From Magnolia sinica (taxonomy: Eukaryota > Streptophyta > Magnoliopsida > Magnoliales > Magnoliaceae), in NCBI RefSeq assembly GCF_029962835.1, contig NC_080577.1, forward strand, positions 30,610,501-30,674,500: DNA of 64,000 nucleotides. The letters run 5' to 3'. Within the stretch, counting starts at the first letter, position 1. Each line of letters opens with the position of its first letter. The notes under the pieces were generated by a model that ran no database searches, had not been told where the DNA came from, and saw only the letters and a list, made by a program, of their open reading frames with translations. Positions 23,601 to 34,875 of this stretch are shown piece by piece. Position numbers and translations under genes: made by a program.

Positions 23601-26600
23601 TTGAATCCAAGATTTGAGAAGTGTTCGTGGGTCACGGTGAAAAGAGAATGCATGAAGATATATATGAATGAGAAGACAAAGTTGAAAGTCATTCTGTCAT
23701 CAGTCTCACGTATAAGTCTTACATCAGACTTGTGGACGGCATCGAACCAAAGGAAGGGTTACATGTCACTAACTGCACACTATGTGGATGCAGATTGGAA
23801 TCTACGTAAGACTATATTAAACTTTCGTTACATTCCTCCCCCTTATACTAGTTTGGTTATTTCAGACTGTGTATACAATTGTCTTTAGGAGTGGGGCATC
23901 GAAAGTATGATATCTTCAATTACGCTAGATAATGCTTCTAAAAATGTTGTGATTTCTTTTTTTGTGGAGCCAATTTAAGACAGTCAGGAATCTTTATTTT
24001 GAGGGAAAAATTTTTCAAATGAGATGTTGTGCTCACATTCTAAATATAATTGTGCAAGACGGGCTAAAAATAATTGAAGGCACAATTGAGAACATAAAAA
24101 AAAGCGTGAAGTATATACGGGGGATCACCATCAAGACTTGGCATCTGGAATGACATACTCCAACGTTTAAATGTTGGAACTCAAAAAACATTGAAGTTAG
24201 ATGTGTACACCCATTGGAATTCAACATATAAAATGTTAGATGTAGAAGTGGAGTTGAAAAATGCATTCCTAAAATTTGTAGTTCATGATAAGACATATGT
24301 TTGGTTACCTAATAAAGATGATTGGAGAAGAGTTGAAGAGGTTCGTAGTTTTCTTCGAGTTTACTATGACTGCACGAAGCTATTTTTTGGAAATAAATAT
24401 CCAACGGCAATCTGTTTCTTCCAAAGTTTTGGAAGATTAAGGATGCTCTTCAGAGAAGTGTCACAATAGGTCCAGATTATATTCAGAACATAGCGCTAAG
24501 CATGTAGGTCAAATTTGAGAAGTATTGGAGTGAATGTCACATATTAATGGCTTTAGCTATTGCATTTGATCCTCACTGCAAAATGGGAATGGTTAGTTAC
24601 GTTTATAAGAAAATTTATTCGTGTGATAAGGCTGCCATTAAAACATCTAATGTTCGTGCAATTGAAGAATTGTACTCTTCTTATGTGGGTAATTCTTTCA
24701 GAAGTCAGGACACTCAAGTTATGAATGAATGTGTCTCCAGTTCGACTATAAGTGATGACAATTTTCTCGATGAGTACTTCTCGACCTTAAAACAAGTTGA
24801 AGCGAGTCAGCAAACAAATGAGTCAAAATTAGAAGTATATCATAAGGAGCCAGTCGTGAAGGTCGCCAGCAAAAACTTTGACTTTTCAAACTAGTAGAAG
24901 ACTAGAGCTGTGAAGGAAAATACCTTATATTGTCGTTGATCGCTCGAGATATTTTATCAATTCCGATAACAATAGTGGCATCAGAGTCTGCATTCAGCAT
25001 TGGTAGTAGGGTAGTGAACAAGTATAGAAACTCTCTTGCACCCAAAACAATTGAACCGCTCGTTTGTACGCAAGATTAGTTACATCCAGTTTGGAATGGT
25101 AGTTCATTTGATGAAGAGAATGATGAAGAGAACCAAACCGAGAGTCTAGACGAGGCTGGCACTGCACCTTCATATGTTTAAGTGAGTTTATAGTTTTCTT
25201 ATAACATTCTCATATTTTTATTTACTAGCTTGTATTAACTTGTTATATATTGTCATTGCACCTGTCTCCATTCCAACAATCTTAATTTTTTATCATTGTA
25301 AAATAATATTAACTCGACTCGACTCGACTCAAATAGCTTGCTCGACTCGACTCTATCCCAGCTTGACTCGACTCGAACCAGCGAGCCGAGTTGAGCTCAA
25401 GGGGTGAGCTCGAAAACCGACTCGAGCTGAGCTCGAGCTCGGGTCATGGTGGGGTTGAGTCGAGTCGAGCTAGGCCCAGCTTGACTCGAACTCGACCCGT
25501 GTACAGCTCTAGGTGGACATTGATTTTTTTATGGGCCTACCTTGACCTGCATTTACAATTCACTCCGACCATCAGTCGTGTCATTCAACATTAGGTACAA
25601 GGCCCACAAATCAGGATGACCCGTGATTGTGATTTAGGTGGGCCACATCAAATGAAATAGTTAGGAGAAAAATGCCCATCCTTCATTTTTTATAGGGATA
25701 GCACGATGATTATGTGAAATCCACTCCAATCATCAGCTGCCTCATTGAAAATTATGCCTCAGCCTCAAAAATTAGGCTTATCTGTGATTTATGTGGACAC
25801 AACAATGTGTATGGAGGGTGGGCATCCCCATACACTATCGTATTTACAGATAGCTACACTATTCAAGAGGCCATATTGCAACGGCTGTTGGCTTTTGTAG
25901 GATTTTTTTTTTTTTTTTAATATCAACAATAATCACACCCTAAAATATTGGACGCCCAGGAAAAAAAAAAGGTTAATCCAATCATCAAGTAGGCACACGA
26001 AAATAAAAATAAAAAATCCAAATTTACAAGGTGAGACATCTGATGGTAGCCTACTTTTGTGGTTTCTCATTTACACGGTGGAGTGATGATACTGAATAGG
26101 TTGGATGGTACACACACAATGCAATGGTAGGCTCACGTATCTGTAACAATTACCTATAACATGAGCGTTTTAGGGTCAAATTTTCAAAGATAATGGTGCA
26201 AAATTCTAATAGACGGTTGGGAATCTGCAACAAATCTAGGACCTGGAGGGGGTTACTTGCAATGGTATAAACCAGAAGGGGGCATTTACAATTATCCGAA
26301 AAGGGAAAAAAAAACCAACTAAACACCAAAATAATTAAATCATCAACTTCCCATTTCACAAATTCGTAAATTATTAGTTACTAATTTCATCCATCCATAC
26401 AGGCCTAGAATTAAGGGTAGCAATGGGCCAGGAGGGTCGCCCAGACCCACCTTTGGACAGGCTTTAGGCTGCTATGTGTGGCCCGATCAATTTTCGGGCC
26501 GGGCTTGGTCTCAAATCATTTTAACCCTACCCATAGGACCTTTGATTTCATTCCTCTAGGAGTCCCAGTCGTCAATTTCTTTGTGTATGTGTGGCCCAAC

Positions 26601-27264
26601 TTGATCAATGTATAGATTACGAACATTCAAGTGAGAAAGAGGAATTTCATCAGCTTACATGTGGACATATTCGGGCCCATCCAAAGTTTTGGGCCCTGGT
26701 TGAAGCAGGGGTTTTGGCTTGGGCCGGGCTAGGGGCAAATCCGGCCCATTGCTACTCCTACCAAGATTCTTTGTGCCAAACGCCTAAAGCAAGCATCCAA
26801 AAACTCCACTAGAAAACATTTTTATAACTTCTTTCTGGCAAACTGATCAAAATACAGCCAGACCAGATGATCCTAGCCATACAATCCGGGACCAGCAAAT
26901 CAACGGTAGCGAAAAAAACCAGAACCGCTAGGGTTTTACTAAGTGGATATTCAATGTGTGAAGCTGAAGAAATGGTTCTTGAAACATGGACCAAGCAATG
27001 AAAGGTATGCCCCCGAATCCCAAAAACTACAGTAACTCTAGCAATAGAAATGCATTTTTAAGAGAAATATGAGTGTGATAGAAAAGAGAGAAGGAGAGGA
27101 AATACATACTGGGGCGTGCACCTTCCTCTGCTTCTGGTGTATAAAAATCCTCTCATTTCTGACAATAACACCCTACTTTTTTTACTCTCCACCCCACCTG
27201 CTTCTGCTGCTGATGCTGCCAATCCCACAAGAAACAAGGCAACGAAAATGAGAGATGGTTTCCC

Positions 27265-27267
<3 letters not shown>
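20297..27267 (-). CDS. Secreted 160-residue plant protein of unrecognised family, two exons
   Basis: Exon 1 (27110-27267) starts at a true ATG preceded by a GA-rich leader and encodes a signal peptide ([20 protein letters not shown], likely cut after AEA) and a basic stretch ending CTP. Exon 2 (20297-20621) completes the glutamine codon and runs [45 protein letters not shown] and [14 protein letters not shown], then ends NHACT-stop. The donor is GTATGT at 27109 and the acceptor GGGCAG before 20621. 158 + 325 nt gives exactly 161 codons. I recall this conserved C-terminal block from plant secreted proteins but cannot name it safely; some databases may label relatives protodermal-factor-like. 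Two cysteines flank the mature domain and could pair. The 6.5-kb intron hosts a hAT transposon (21018-25511) and a smaller hAT-like element (26412-26760). No frame disruption is seen. Confidence 0.82.
21040..21255. repeat. Left subterminal repeats of the 4.5-kb hAT
   Basis: Repeated gagctcgaac, ctcgactcgaaacagagctcgaac and similar words. 21179-21205 and 21206-21245 are near copies. These are typical clustered transposase-binding motifs. Confidence 0.75.
22080..22640. mobile_element. Tourist-like (PIF/Harbinger) MITE nested in the hAT
   Basis: Terminal repeats are GGGCTTGTTTGATTTTCC and the inverse of GGGCCTGTTTGATTTTTG, flanked by TAA at 22077-22079 and 22641-22643, the usual PIF/Harbinger duplication. 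Its core (about 22213-22520) contains a foldback with the gtgggtcccaccgtgatgcatg signature found in many repeats of the window. No coding capacity. Confidence 0.85.
23115..25182 (+). pseudogene. hAT transposase with BED zinc finger, disrupted
   Basis: The first 135 residues form a BED finger ([12 protein letters not shown]...HYRRHMINC). Then follow the RNase H-like catalytic core ([17 protein letters not shown]; second acidic site ITLDNASKN), the [15 protein letters not shown] block, [19 protein letters not shown] and a C-terminal dimerisation block around 24930-25080 ([20 protein letters not shown]). It cuts and rejoins DNA at the element ends. It is not functional as it stands. There are in-frame TAGs at 23520-23522 and 23886-23888, a frame change near the T run at about 23953-23960, another before 24191, a stop near 24467 with a further frame change before 24547, and a TAG replacing Trp near 25075. 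Confidence 0.92.
25310..25500. repeat. Right subterminal repeats of the 4.5-kb hAT
   Basis: Tandem gactc units (aactcgactcgactcgactc) and interspersed gagctcgag words fill the last 200 bp before the terminal repeat. Confidence 0.8.
25512..26411. other. Intron sequence between two transposons
   Basis: AT-rich sequence with a poly-T run (25904-25919) and weak foldback-type words (gtgggccac). No gene is seen; it belongs to the intron of the minus-strand secreted-protein gene. Confidence 0.6.
26412..26760. mobile_element. 349-bp hAT-like MITE with TAAGGGTAGCAATGGGCC ends
   Basis: Left end TAAGGGTAGCAATGGGCC, right end GGCCCATTGCTACTCCTA, flanked by cctagaat and ccaagatt (6 of 8 match). It is a different family from the TAGAGCTGTAC group. 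A related end occurs at about 48375 (taagggtggcaatgggctggg). It lies in the intron of the secreted-protein gene. Confidence 0.75.
27110..27267 (-). other. Exon 1 coding part of the secreted-protein gene
   Basis: 158 nt from ATG (27265-27267) to the CA before GTATGT (27104-27109). It holds the signal peptide and ends in phase 2. Confidence 0.85.

Positions 27268-27268
<1 letters not shown>

Positions 27269-27299
<31 letters not shown>
27269..27299 (-). repeat. (GA)n tract in the 5' leader, one base from the ATG
   Basis: On the minus strand about 15 GA units run to within one base of the start codon. GA-rich leaders are common in plants. A TTTAAAAA sequence near 27364-27371 could serve as the TATA box. 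Confidence 0.8.
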
Positions 27300-27301
<2 letters not shown>

Positions 27302-27639
27302 CCTTCTCTCTATTCTCTCATCTCATTCAACTCGACCCCCTTCTTTAGTTTTCAGAAAGAGCGTTTTTAAATGACGGATCGGGTACCGTTCCTCGATAAT
27401 GCCATTTCCTTTTTCTTCATGGACCAAAATACCCTCCCTTTTCCACATATTACCGTCGTATCCAATTTTCAATTCGAAAAGACAAACGCTTGCGTGCGTC
27501 GAGAAAGGTACAAGCCGGGGTCACTTTATCTACCGTTGGAGGAAACGACTTAACTTCGACTAAATCCACGCCGTCCATCAGATAACCCACCACTTTTTAG
27601 CACTGATCTCAACAATCAGGCTGATTTTACACTCATGAG

Positions 27640-28025
27640 GTCCACTCAAAAAATTATGGCCAAAAGACTCTAGATTCATGTGGTATGGCCCACTTAAGCT
27701 TTGGAATACTGTGATTTCTGTGTTGTTCTTCATCCAGACGAGGTGCATTGAATTAATGGATTGGATGGAAACTAATCAACCGGGGCCCATTAATGATGTG
27801 AGCTGATATTTTTGTTTCTCCTTCATCCGGGGTTAGGTGACCTAATCAATAGGCTTGATGGAAACTAAACATTACACTGGGCCATTTAATGGTGGGAATT
27901 CGATCACCACTTTTTAATGTGGCGTGGTCCACCTGATATTTAGATCATGCCCTAAAACGATATGGAAAAATGGATGGACGGCGGGGATAAAACACATACA
28001 TCATGGTGAGTCCCACAGATCTTTA
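27640..28025. repeat. Foldback repeat copy upstream of the secreted-protein gene
   Basis: It ends with gatggacggcggggataaaacacatacatcatggtgagtcccacag, the arm signature shared with copies at 55690, 56275, 61489 and 63020. The other arm is eroded. Confidence 0.6.
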
Positions 28026-28042
28026 ACGCTAGCTAAGCTGGC

Positions 28043-28279
28043 TGGTGTTGGGGTCACCGGCTAAACCGCATCCATGAAACCTCCACCCGAGTGGTTCTCG
28101 GGTTTGTTCAAGGTAACGCAGTTCATTCGAAGAGGGAGAATTTTTGCCATTGACCAAAGTACCCTCAAAGCCGTCTGTTTTGAATTCTATTCGGATAGTT
28201 CACCGCTTCTTAAAAACGGCGATGTCTCTCTCACTGTACATCGACGGCGGACTGGGATTGCCCAGTGACCCCAATACCA
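28043..28279. mobile_element. Possible 237-bp inverted-repeat element
   Basis: TGGTGTTGGGGTCACCGG at the left is mirrored by CCAGTGACCCCAATACCA at the right (inverse TGGTATTGGGGTCACTGG). No clear target duplication. The internal open frame is not recognised. Confidence 0.45.
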
Positions 28280-28360
28280 TGTAACTTGGTGGTGTGAGAG
28301 GCTACTAACCAGACCGTTCAAGCCACTGAGATAATTTTGGATGGCCTATATTATAGAAAT

Positions 28361-28400
28361 GACAATCAGAAGACTATAATGACAATCAGAAGACTATAAT
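28361..28400. repeat. 20-bp perfect tandem duplication
   Basis: gacaatcagaagactataat occurs twice in succession, with a weaker third start after it. Confidence 0.9.
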
Positions 28401-28552
28401 GACCATCTGATTTCAGTCGCTGAATATGGAACCAACGGCTGATTTTCTTTTACCCATTCATCCGATAGCTTGCCGCCCAATTGGGTGGTTGAGATTGCTT
28501 AGAAAGATGAGTTTCGATCAATCATCCATCCAAAAAGTGCGCCGCAGATTGG

Positions 28553-28768
28553 CGCATGTTTGCCGCACATAAGGACAATGAGTCACTGTTCTGAAAGTGG
28601 TGGTGAACTACCATAGAGTTGTCCCATGTTTGCCACGCAAAAGGACAGACAATGAGTCACTATGTACTGAAAGTGGTGGTGAACTACCGTTGTTCCGTGT
28701 TGCTACGGACAAAAACAACGAGTTGCTGTGTTCTGAAAGTGGTGGTGAGCTACCATAGAGCTGTCTCA
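28553..28768. repeat. Three-unit minisatellite, period about 70 bp
   Basis: Each unit runs from a tgtttgcc-type start through aaggacaatgagtcact to gaaagtggtggtgaactacc. Units begin near 28553, 28622 and 28696. Expansion is inferred from the graded divergence. Confidence 0.8.
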
Positions 28769-29537
28769 GTTTTGAATTTGGTCCGGTGCGGGGAAATGAT
28801 TAGTTGCGTTATTCAAAATGTTAGATGTATTATCTTAAATATATAATTGATATTATTGATAATATTGTTAATGCTCTGAGTGGCAATACAAAAACTTCAA
28901 ACAAATACAGAGATTTTTTTCATGCATCGCCAAAAGAATGTCCCGTGTATCGCAGAGCTTGTCGTTGTGAATCCCGGTTCAGGATAAATGTATGAGATTA
29001 TATTAGGTGCCAAGCATGCTAGAGTTGTGTTTGATTCAAATCAAATTGAACACTTGTGACCTCGAGTATGGAATTAGTCAGATTAGGACAAATTTGTGAA
29101 GATTGCCTGACCTATAGTAATAAGGTTATTTAAGAATGGAAGGGTTAGTCTCTATGAAAGAGTCATTTCTTATTTAGAAGTAAAAACTTTTCTTTCAATG
29201 ATAATAATTTATATCATGTTTCTCAATAAAAACAAGAAAAGAAAATATATTAAAAATAAATAAACTTGTCATCATATTTATTAATTAAAATATTAATGTA
29301 GTACAGTCAACAAAAGAGAAAAAAAAACAAGCAAAGAAAATTACCTATAATAGTTTGCACCGGTGAGAATAGGCATGGCCTTGACAATGCTATAAATCTG
29401 GATGGTTATGACACAATTGTAATGAGAGATTTACAAGATGTGACTAGAAATATACTAAGTAAGAATTTAGTAATATGGGAATCTAAAAATGGGGTTTTGA
29501 ATATTTACACTAATATAGTAGTAGCGTACTACAACGA
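28769..29537. other. AT-rich spacer
   Basis: No gene, RNA or bounded element is visible. Confidence 0.6.
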
Positions 29538-31512
29538 TGTCGCGGGGATGAATATGATGAGGTCGATCACCATCTTTCTCAAGGATAACTACTCCGAATT
29601 CATGGAGCTTCTCTAGACTCCTCATAGAGACTTCTCGAATCCATGAGGAAAAGCAAGAAAAAATAGAAATAAATTCTAGAAAATACATAAATTGATTGAT
29701 AATTGTCTAATATGTATGTCCCTGTTACGCCATTAATATAGAAAAAAAAAATCCAAAATTCGTAATTATTAAAAATAGCAAAATTCTAACTTTAATAAAA
29801 ATCCTAATTCTAATAAAACTCTTCTAAAACCTAATTTCTAAAAATAAAAATTTCAAATAAACTTTTGCTAGAAGAGTCTCAGCATAATTACAAGTTATTT
29901 CTAAAAAAGAAAAAAAATATATCTAAAACTCTAAAAGTAAGAAAATATTTAAAAAAATTGGAATTACCAAAAATTGTAATTTTTTCTTAAATTTTCATTT
30001 TTGACCTGAAAGTATGTGTTTTCTGACAAAAAGGACAGACAAGGACCACTTTGTAGGTTGATTCACCTCGGATAGCCCGTTTCAGTAAAGATTGATAGGT
30101 TATGCGCCCCGTAATGATACTCGGATCAAAAGTTATGATCAAATTACAGTCCACCTTCTTTTAGTCCAACCATGCTAGGAATGTGTGCGTGCCATGTTCT
30201 ACATCAGACCCCTTCACTTGGAAAAAACTCGTCCTCGAGTTACTCAAGGGACTTCGCTTATGGTACTCAAATAATTTCTGACATTGATGTTTTTCATCAT
30301 TTTCCTTGTACTTTGCATTAGGCTCAAGCACAATCATCTTGAAACCCTGTAACATTGGTTTCAAATCTTCTGGGATATTCATAAGCTCTATATATTTTTC
30401 ATTTTCAACTAATGTATCTACATCTCCTGTTTTCTCATATTGCTTAACAAAATCCTGTTCAATTATGAGATATTGTCTATCCACTTTAGAAATCTTAGGT
30501 TAGTTCTCCAGAGACTGTCCCTCCACTTTAGATGTCTTAGGTTGGTTATCCGTTCCCACAGGGGTCACATGTCCACCACTGATGAATCTCATGGCTTGTT
30601 GCAACTCTGTTTCGACACGGTCATCTCACACCGTTAAATAATATGATTTCTCTGCATAACCCTTTACTGATCAACTATTCTGCCAATAATTTTGGTTTTG
30701 TTGGAATAATACCTGATTGTAGTTGCTAGGGAGGAATCGCATACACAATAACTGCTTTATCCGCGACCACATGTGGAATGACGCCTTCATCTGTCTCGTC
30801 CGCTCAAGTTGAAGTTGTTCCCACTAAGTTGAAACTCCGCCCTTCAACTTGTAGGCCACAAGCTTAACCTTCTTTACTTATGGAATTTTCATATAGTCGA
30901 AGAATCGCTCAACTTCAAAAAGCCAATCGAGGAAATCTTCAATATGAAGTTAGCCATTGAAGTTAGGAAGAACAACTCTCATCTTGAATTCTTGATCTGT
31001 CTGATCTATCCGACTAATGCATCATCTGGGATGTTATGGAATCATGTTATTGTATCCCACCTTCTCAGGAGTGATCTTGTGGTTCATTGCTGGCACTATT
31101 CCGAGATCAGGGCGATTACGAGTTCCAGCAACTGTCGATGACAGATCACCGCCAGGAACATGGAGTTGCCCTATGGCCTCTGTCAGTTGATCGATGGAAG
31201 CCTGCAGCCCTTGCATGGTTTGACGATTCTCTCCCTATGTTGCTTCGAAAGTTGTTTCAAAACTTGTTAAAAGATGATTTTATGGAGCATTGTCTATGAG
31301 ATTATTGCCCAACCCGTCATTAGAAGTTATCGATCTGATGAGAAAGCCTCGCTCTAATTCTAAAATGACGCAGAGATGAACGCGATGAGGTCGATCACTG
31401 TCTTCTTCAAGGATAAGTACTCCGAATCCACGGAGCTTCACTAGACTCCTCATAGAGACTTCTCGAATCCACGAGGAAAAAGCAAAAAAGAAATAGAAAT
31501 AAATTTTCCAAG
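29538..31512 (-). mobile_element. Chromovirus-type Ty3/gypsy fossil, short and broken
   Basis: Two similar stretches in direct orientation, 29538-29672 and 31366-31512, share gatgaggtcgatcac, ctagactcctcatagagac and aatccacgagg and look like LTR remains. Next to the right copy the minus strand reads TTAGAATTAGAGCGAGGC, a weathered form of the TGGTATCAGAGC primer-binding site. On the minus strand 30560-31280 resembles chromovirus gag (WWEQLQLER, MRFLPSNYNQ). 30161-30484 may be another polyprotein piece. Most of pol is not seen. It is old, with many breaks. Confidence 0.65.
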
Positions 31513-31740
31513 TATCTAACTGCATTGCACGTAGGTCTCTTTGACACCTTGTGGTAAGCCTCACACTCTATGGTTAAGGGTCTCACTATGGGGGATGTTT
31601 AATCCTTATATCAGTGAGCTGAGATGTCCCACCTTTTTGTCAAGAATAATCCCTAAGTGTTTGGAAGGTCGGCCCAAAGTTGTGACAGGCTCCATTCCTG
31701 AGAACTGTCTGATTATTTTTGTGTTTTGTACCAACTTTGG

Positions 31741-31816
31741 GCCTTCGTAGTGGACCCCAAGCATAAGATATGAGTGGAGCCTTTGTAGTGGACCTCAAGC
31801 ATAAGATATGAGTGGA
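31741..31816. repeat. 38-bp tandem duplication
   Basis: gccttYgtagtggaccYcaa, continued by a shared gcataagatatgagtgga tail, is present twice with two differences. Confidence 0.85.
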
Positions 31817-31883
31817 CCACCACTTAGAACTTTTAACCTATACCAATGATCAAATATATAATATTTTACTAGGGAAGTAGTAA

Positions 31884-32026
31884 TGCTCGGGTTCCAAAAG
31901 TGGGGCATGACACTTTGGGTCCCACTAGCAATGAATTTGGGAAATCTGCTCCATCCATTCCTTGGGAAGGATCAAGTTGAGTCATGGGTACAAAATTGAG
32001 GTGTCATGCCCCAAAATTCAGAACCT
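31884..32026. repeat. Facing LTR-type termini forming an inverted repeat
   Basis: cgggttccaaaagtggggcatgaca (ending 31911) is mirrored by tgtcatgccccaaaattcagaacc (from 32004). Tekay/Del LTRs start TGTCA(C/T)GCCCC and end GGGGC(A/G)TGACA. The pair could therefore be the end of one LTR and the start of another, or the two ends of a tiny remnant. Confidence 0.55.
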
Positions 32027-34870
32027 AAGTATGGTAACCTTGATCCTGAGTTCCAAGGCGTGAACTAATTTTTTATATATTTATTCATCACATTCTCATT
32101 TAAATCATCATTCATCTAAACTAAACCATTATTTAATCATCCAAACCATAATAAAACTAATTTAAGCTTCAAATTAAACTTCAAAAATTCAATTCATCTT
32201 CACTAAACTTCTCATCACTCATTATCTTAATTATGTACAATTTTTTGAATAAAAATAAAACTAAGAACTAAATCTAATAATGAATGTAGCCGTCTAAGTA
32301 TTGTTCATCTCCAGCTCCTCTCTCCAAAAAATGATGACGATCCAAAGCTCTAGTGAACCATGCCACAAAAAGTGTCATAGGCAATGACGCCACAGTTGAA
32401 ACCTTCTTAGGGCCCAGCAAGATATTGCTTGTTTGCCGTCCAACTGTTCATAAGGTCAAACAAACAGCTTGTTTCAAGACTTTTGTGGACCTGGGAAGTT
32501 TTCAATGGTAGGCATTCAATCTCCACTACCAGTTATAATGTGATTTATTTCCACTTTGGATCTGCCTCACTTTGTCTCATTCCATAAAATGATTATGCAA
32601 CATGGATGGATGATTATGGTAAGACCCATGAAGCTATACCACGTCAACACACACAGCCAACCGATATCCTACGGTGATTCGTAAGGATTATCATGGTTTA
32701 ACAAATAATGTGAGTTTTACATCACATTACTATGGTAGTCCATGGTCCAAACAAGCCCTTAAGCTATGAGCTCATAAATGAAGCACATCCAACGCTCGAG
32801 TGGACCACACCAAATAGTAAGCTTGGGTTGCATTAAATGCAAGAGTAATCTCTATCGTGGTCCACTTGAGCGTTAGATTTGGCTCATTTTGGGCTCATAG
32901 CTTAAAATGAAACGAGAAAAGGATAAACAAATACATCATGGTAGGCTCCCACACAGATGTGCCTGTTTGTGGCTAGAGATGGACGGCGGTAGCACGCAGG
33001 TTTCACTTAATACATGCAATGTTTTTGAAGAATTTCATCCCAGACATGATTAAAATACTATATATATAAGTGTTAATTCCACCTAATGCATCTCAATACC
33101 ATTTAATCCCCATGTCTATAAAGATGCATTGCATTGTTGTACTAATACTATTATTATACACAATGATTATATGTCCAGAATATCATGGCATTTTGACAGT
33201 TGGGATTCAATTGTTCCTTTGACAAAAAAAAAAAAAAAACATAATAAATTATGAAAACTAGTGTTTGGTGGATGTTGTAATTGTAACCAGCGGATGGCAT
33301 ATGAATAGACAGATTTCACAGCCAATGACAGTCAACTTGAGTGTGTAAAAGGGGCACATGGATGGACGACATGGATAAAACACATGCATCAACATGGTCC
33401 CACAAATTTAGCGATTTCTAAATGGACCAAAATTTTTGTTGTATGTCCTTAGACTGGATAAGATGGTACCTGGAGTTATCCAATCCTCCCCTTCGATCCC
33501 AAGCATCCCATGGAATTTATATGCCACCTAACGTAATGCAGTACGGCTTGATCCTGCTTTCCAAATAAGCTTAAAGTTCAGGTCGTGTGGGTCAACTGTG
33601 TTTTTGGATCATTTCATTTTATTTTATTTTTTCCTTTATTATATGAGTGAGTTACAAGTGATGAATGCGTTTGATAAAGGATGTACAAATTTATGGTTGG
33701 CGTCACATCCACACTATTCTCTGTAGTGTGGCCCACCCGAGTTGTGGATTGAGCTGATTTTTGGTTCCACACCCCAGAGATGAGTAGCCCACCTGATGGA
33801 CGAAGTAGATTTTGCACATACAGCATGGTGAACCCCACAGATCTTGGGCGTTTTACGGACGGCGTAAAATAGATGCTGCAGAGTATTTCCGTTGGGTTTC
33901 AAACCTTACGGCTACGGACTGGGTAGATGTTTTACGGAGCTTTGCCAAGCGCACACGCGTGTGCACAGTACAGATTATGTACACGTTACATGTGCCAACA
34001 TTGTACATAGGTGTGAAATCTGATCCATTCGTCATGTTGGTCCGAACTTTTACATGTTTTCGTAAAAGAAAAAAAAATGTCCACTCAGCATGTGGGCCCC
34101 AATATTGAAAACAGGTGGATGAGTTAGGAAACTACAACAAGCCTTTTAGAGCCCTGTATCTGTTTTGCAAACTTCGATCCATATAACCAGTGGATCAACC
34201 TCAACCTCATTTTATGTATATACAGCATATCAAAGCAGTAGTGCTGTTCTGATGAATGGATTAGATCTTGAACCTATCATGTCATGCAAGCACATGTGCA
34301 TGTACTTGCACACGCGTTTGGGCTTAACAGAGCACATGTTTTAGGAGCTTGGGTTTTTCATACGGATGAGATCTACTTTAATATCTCTAATCAGTGTCTG
34401 TAATGTTTAACACAATGGTTGTAATAAGCCCACCGAAATATATACTTGGCCCGAAAATGATGAAATTCCAAGTTTCGGATGGGCTACAAGCATAAAATCA
34501 TGTCGGAGTGACTAACCAACGAATTTTTTCACTGTTGATTTAAATGGACAATGTTTGGACGGTTTTGATCATCATATTAAAATAATTGTACAGATGCAAT
34601 TGATAATCTAGTTGTTTTGGGATATCATTAGTGGGCAATGTGCCCAATAGTTTAATAGTCTAGTGACACATATATTAGACATGCAACTCTTGGAAGGATT
34701 TTAGATGTAATCCAAGCTCTCATGGTGGATTTGAAACCCCCTCTTCGAGGGATTTGAAACTCCCAGTTACTTTATGGTGCCAAACAACTATGGGATTTGA
34801 AATCCCCTCAAATCCCCCCAAATCCACGGTGCTAAATGATCCTTAAGTATTTTAACCAAACAAATAGATG
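32027..34870. other. Spacer with foldback repeat remnants, no gene
   Basis: Copies of the foldback family are visible at about 32380-32640, 32745-32965, 33350-33420 and 33700-33850, recognised by gtggaccacacc, ggataaacaaatacatcatggtaggctccc and similar words. A Tourist-like right end (aaacaagcccttaa) lies at 32750-32763. A 15-bp A run is at 33225-33239. Short open frames here are not supported. Confidence 0.6.
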
Positions 34871-34875
34871 GTTCA

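Larger units (their letters stand above)
21018..25511 (+). mobile_element. 4.5-kb hAT transposon with degraded transposase, inside a host intron
   Basis: Ends are TAGAGCTGTACATGAGTCGAG and the inverse of TAGAGCTGTACACGGGTCGAG. The flanking 8 bp are ggtgtata (21010-21017) and ggtggaca (25512-25519), matching at 6 of 8. Dense GACTCGA repeats occupy 21040-21255 and 25310-25500 and are probable transposase-binding regions. A possible 5' leader ends at a GTACTT donor (21591), with an AG acceptor directly before the transposase ATG (23115). A Tourist-like MITE (22080-22640) sits in that leader intron. It lies antisense to the host gene and could be the source of the two shorter copies nearby. Confidence 0.9.
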
